A stretch of 64,000 nucleotides of DNA from the NCBI GenBank assembly GCA_903882745.1, contig CAIRYG010000002.1, forward strand, positions 62,001-126,000. Direction: 5' to 3'. The notes beneath the pieces were generated by a model, which worked only from the letters and a program-made list of their open reading frames with translations, ran no database searches and had not been told where the DNA came from. Below, in pieces: positions 58,806 to 64,000 of the stretch (position 1 is its first letter; each line of letters opens with the position of its first letter). The position numbers and the translations under genes are program-made. This DNA comes from an uncultured Gemmatimonadota bacterium. Lineage in GTDB: Bacteria > Gemmatimonadota > Gemmatimonadetes > Gemmatimonadales > Gemmatimonadaceae.

Positions 58806-59680
58806 GTGACAGCTCCCTACTCGGCACCACCGTTCAACATCTCCTTCGAATTCTTCCCGCCAAAGTCGGCGGAGATGGAGGAGAATCTGTGGCGTGCCAT
58901 CCAGCGCCTCGAGCCGCTCGCGCCGACCTTTGTGTCGGTGACCTACGGCGCCGGCGGAAGCACCCGTGAGCGCACGCACAACACGGTGCACCGGCTGCTG
59001 CAGGAGACCACACTGATCCCCGCCGCGCACCTGACCTGCGTCGCCGCCACCCGCGACGAAGTCAATGCCGTGGCTGACGACTACTGGAACTGCGGCGTCC
59101 GACACATTGTGGCCCTCCGCGGCGACCCGCCCGCCGACGGCGATCAGTACACCCCGCATCCCGGGGGCTATGCCTATGCCTCCGACTTGGTCGCGGGACT
59201 CAAGGCCCGCCACGATTTCGAAATCAGCGTCGCGACGAACCCCGAAGGGCACCCGCAGTCCGCGTCGCTCGACGACGAAATCGACAACCTGAAACGCAAA
59301 ATCGACGGCGGCGCGACTCGCGCGATCACGCAGTTCTTCTTTGACAATCGCGCCTACCTGCGTTTCCTCGATCGCGCGCGGAAGGCGGGGGTGAACATCC
59401 CGATCGTCCCCGGGATCATGCCGGTCTCAAACTTTGTGCGCACCGCACTCATGGCCGAAAAGGCCGGCGCCAGCGTGCCGCGCAGTGTCGCCAAACGCTT
59501 TGAAGGTCTCGAAAATGACATCGAGACACGGCGCCTGGTCGCAGTCGCCGTGGCCGCCGACCAGTGCCAGCAACTCGCCGAGGCCGGCGTGAGCGATTTC
59601 CACTTCTACACGCTCAACCGCGCTGACCTCACCTACGCACTCTGCCACTACCTGGGGCTGCGCCCCCGCCCCACGGCCTC

Positions 59681-59684
<4 letters not shown>
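58806..59684 (+). CDS. metF: Methylenetetrahydrofolate reductase
   Basis: A 292-residue TIM-barrel flavoenzyme that reduces 5,10-methylene-THF to 5-methyl-THF, the methyl donor for MetH. Seen: [11 protein letters not shown] with the catalytic Glu, [25 protein letters not shown] and ITQFFFDN. I take GTG 58806 as the start, eight residues before the conserved strand; GTG 58800 and TTG 58749 remain possible, and none has a clear ribosome-binding site. It lies behind a promoter, an operator-like repeat and a SAM-II-like element, and its TGA overlaps the metH ATG (ATGA). Confidence 0.93.
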
Positions 59685-63421
<3,737 letters not shown>

Positions 63422-63427
63422 TTAGGG

Positions 63428-64000
63428 ATGACTAATCCCTCCGCCGTGTCCCCAAACGCCCGTCGCGTCCTCGTCATCGATGATGAACTCGCTGTACTAC
63501 GGGTGGTGGGGTTACTGCTGGAGCGAAACGGGTTCTCAGTTGACACGGCATCGAGTGCTCCGGAAGGACTCGAACTCCTGAAGACGCGGCGGTACCACGT
63601 GGTGCTGTCGGACATCATCATGCCCGAACTCTCCGGTGTGGAGTTCCTGCGTGAGATGCGCCGCTACGACATGGATGTCCCCGTCATTTTGATGACCGCG
63701 GGTCCGACGCTCGATTCCGCGCTCGACGCGATCGCCTACGGTGCACAGCAGTATCTGCTGAAGCCGGTGGAGCCAGATGCCTTAGTGCAATCGGTGGGAC
63801 GTGCGGCTGCGCTCGGTGAGCTGGCCCGTCTCAAGCGCAGTGCGTTGGCCTCCGCCGCCAAGACGGGCATCGAACCGATGCCGTTCGGCGATCGCGCCAC
63901 GCTCGAAGTCATTCTCAAGCGTGCGTTTGACAGCATCACGGTGGTGTTCCAGCCGATCGTGTCGGTGAAGAACCGGACGGTCCTCGGCTACGAAGCATTT
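63428..64000 (+). CDS. Response regulator with EAL domain (partial, cut by window end)
   Basis: The reading frame from ATG 63428 stays open to the window edge (191 codons seen). The N-terminal receiver has the acidic pair at 18-19 (VIDDE), the phosphoacceptor Asp62 in VVLSDIIMPE, Thr in LMTAG and Lys in YLLKPVEP. After a helical linker comes the first strand of an EAL domain, VVFQPIVSVKNRTVLGYEAF, the usual substrate-binding start of c-di-GMP phosphodiesterases. Whether the catalytic residues are complete cannot be seen. It starts six bases after metH and may be co-transcribed with it. Confidence 0.85.
   Translation, partial: MTNPSAVSPNARRVLVIDDELAVLRVVGLLLERNGFSVDTASSAPEGLELLKTRRYHVVLSDIIMPELSGVEFLREMRRYDMDVPVILMTAGPTLDSALDAIAYGAQQYLLKPVEPDALVQSVGRAAALGELARLKRSALASAAKTGIEPMPFGDRATLEVILKRAFDSITVVFQPIVSVKNRTVLGYEAF

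Overview
The window looks like chromosomal DNA from a high-G+C, Gram-negative-type (diderm) aerobic heterotroph. Outer-membrane assembly genes (TamA/Omp85 and TamB), many exported lipoproteins and Tat/Sec substrates, TolB-like beta-propeller hydrolases, an ECF sigma operon and B12-dependent methionine synthesis together suggest a Gemmatimonadota-like lineage. That placement is inferred from gene content and style only; no rRNA or tRNA gene was recognised. Gene density is high, genes are often joined by ATGA/GTGA overlaps, and I saw no prophage, insertion sequence or CRISPR array.

Layout. 35-8774 (minus): ferredoxin-NADP reductase, TamA, TamB and a diacylglycerol-kinase-like lipid kinase, a tightly packed envelope block. 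8841-11696 (plus): PduO-type cobalamin adenosyltransferase, aroB and a short primary-type sigma-70 factor. 11796-18333 (plus): glcD-glcE-glcF, a HAD-like protein with altered catalytic residues, a YgfZ-like folate protein and a lipoprotein sialidase, all nearly overlapping. 18340-21034 (minus): tandem universal stress protein, exported amidohydrolase and a tiny Ala/Pro-rich lipoprotein with a clear promoter. 21404-29550: a molybdopterin oxidoreductase translationally coupled to a MoxR/Mg-chelatase-like AAA+ ATPase, an opposite-strand MFS transporter, then a VWA protein, an alpha/beta hydrolase and a NicO-like transporter. 29568-35444: TRIC-type channel, a short mutY, citrate synthase and an Mg2+ P-type ATPase behind a structured leader.

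35514-47779 is rich in exported peptidases and hydrolases: tricorn-like protease, beta-propeller amidohydrolase, PLP decarboxylase, M28 peptidase, SGNH hydrolase and a further amidohydrolase. The last of these closes an eight-gene minus-strand run (53670 down to 46463) that begins with an ECF sigma factor and a membrane protein built like an anti-sigma factor but ending in a glycogen-binding (AMPK/CBM48-type) domain. A second glycogen-binding protein lies two genes further on. 53872-58462: aldehyde dehydrogenase, YggT and YggU proteins, then minus-strand CPBP protease, lipoprotein and a small membrane protein. 58620-64000: metF-metH behind a consensus-like promoter, an operator-like inverted repeat and a strong candidate SAM-II riboswitch, followed by a receiver-EAL protein cut by the window edge.

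The most notable regulatory signals are the SAM-II-like aptamer before metF, the leader of the Mg2+ ATPase in which one segment can pair either with the ribosome-binding site or with a decoy, and a 95-nt inverted-repeat element before the universal stress gene. The most notable gene sets are the ECF sigma/glycogen-binding operon and the molybdoenzyme-AAA+-VWA neighbourhood. No tool could be run, so all family names rest on motif recognition.
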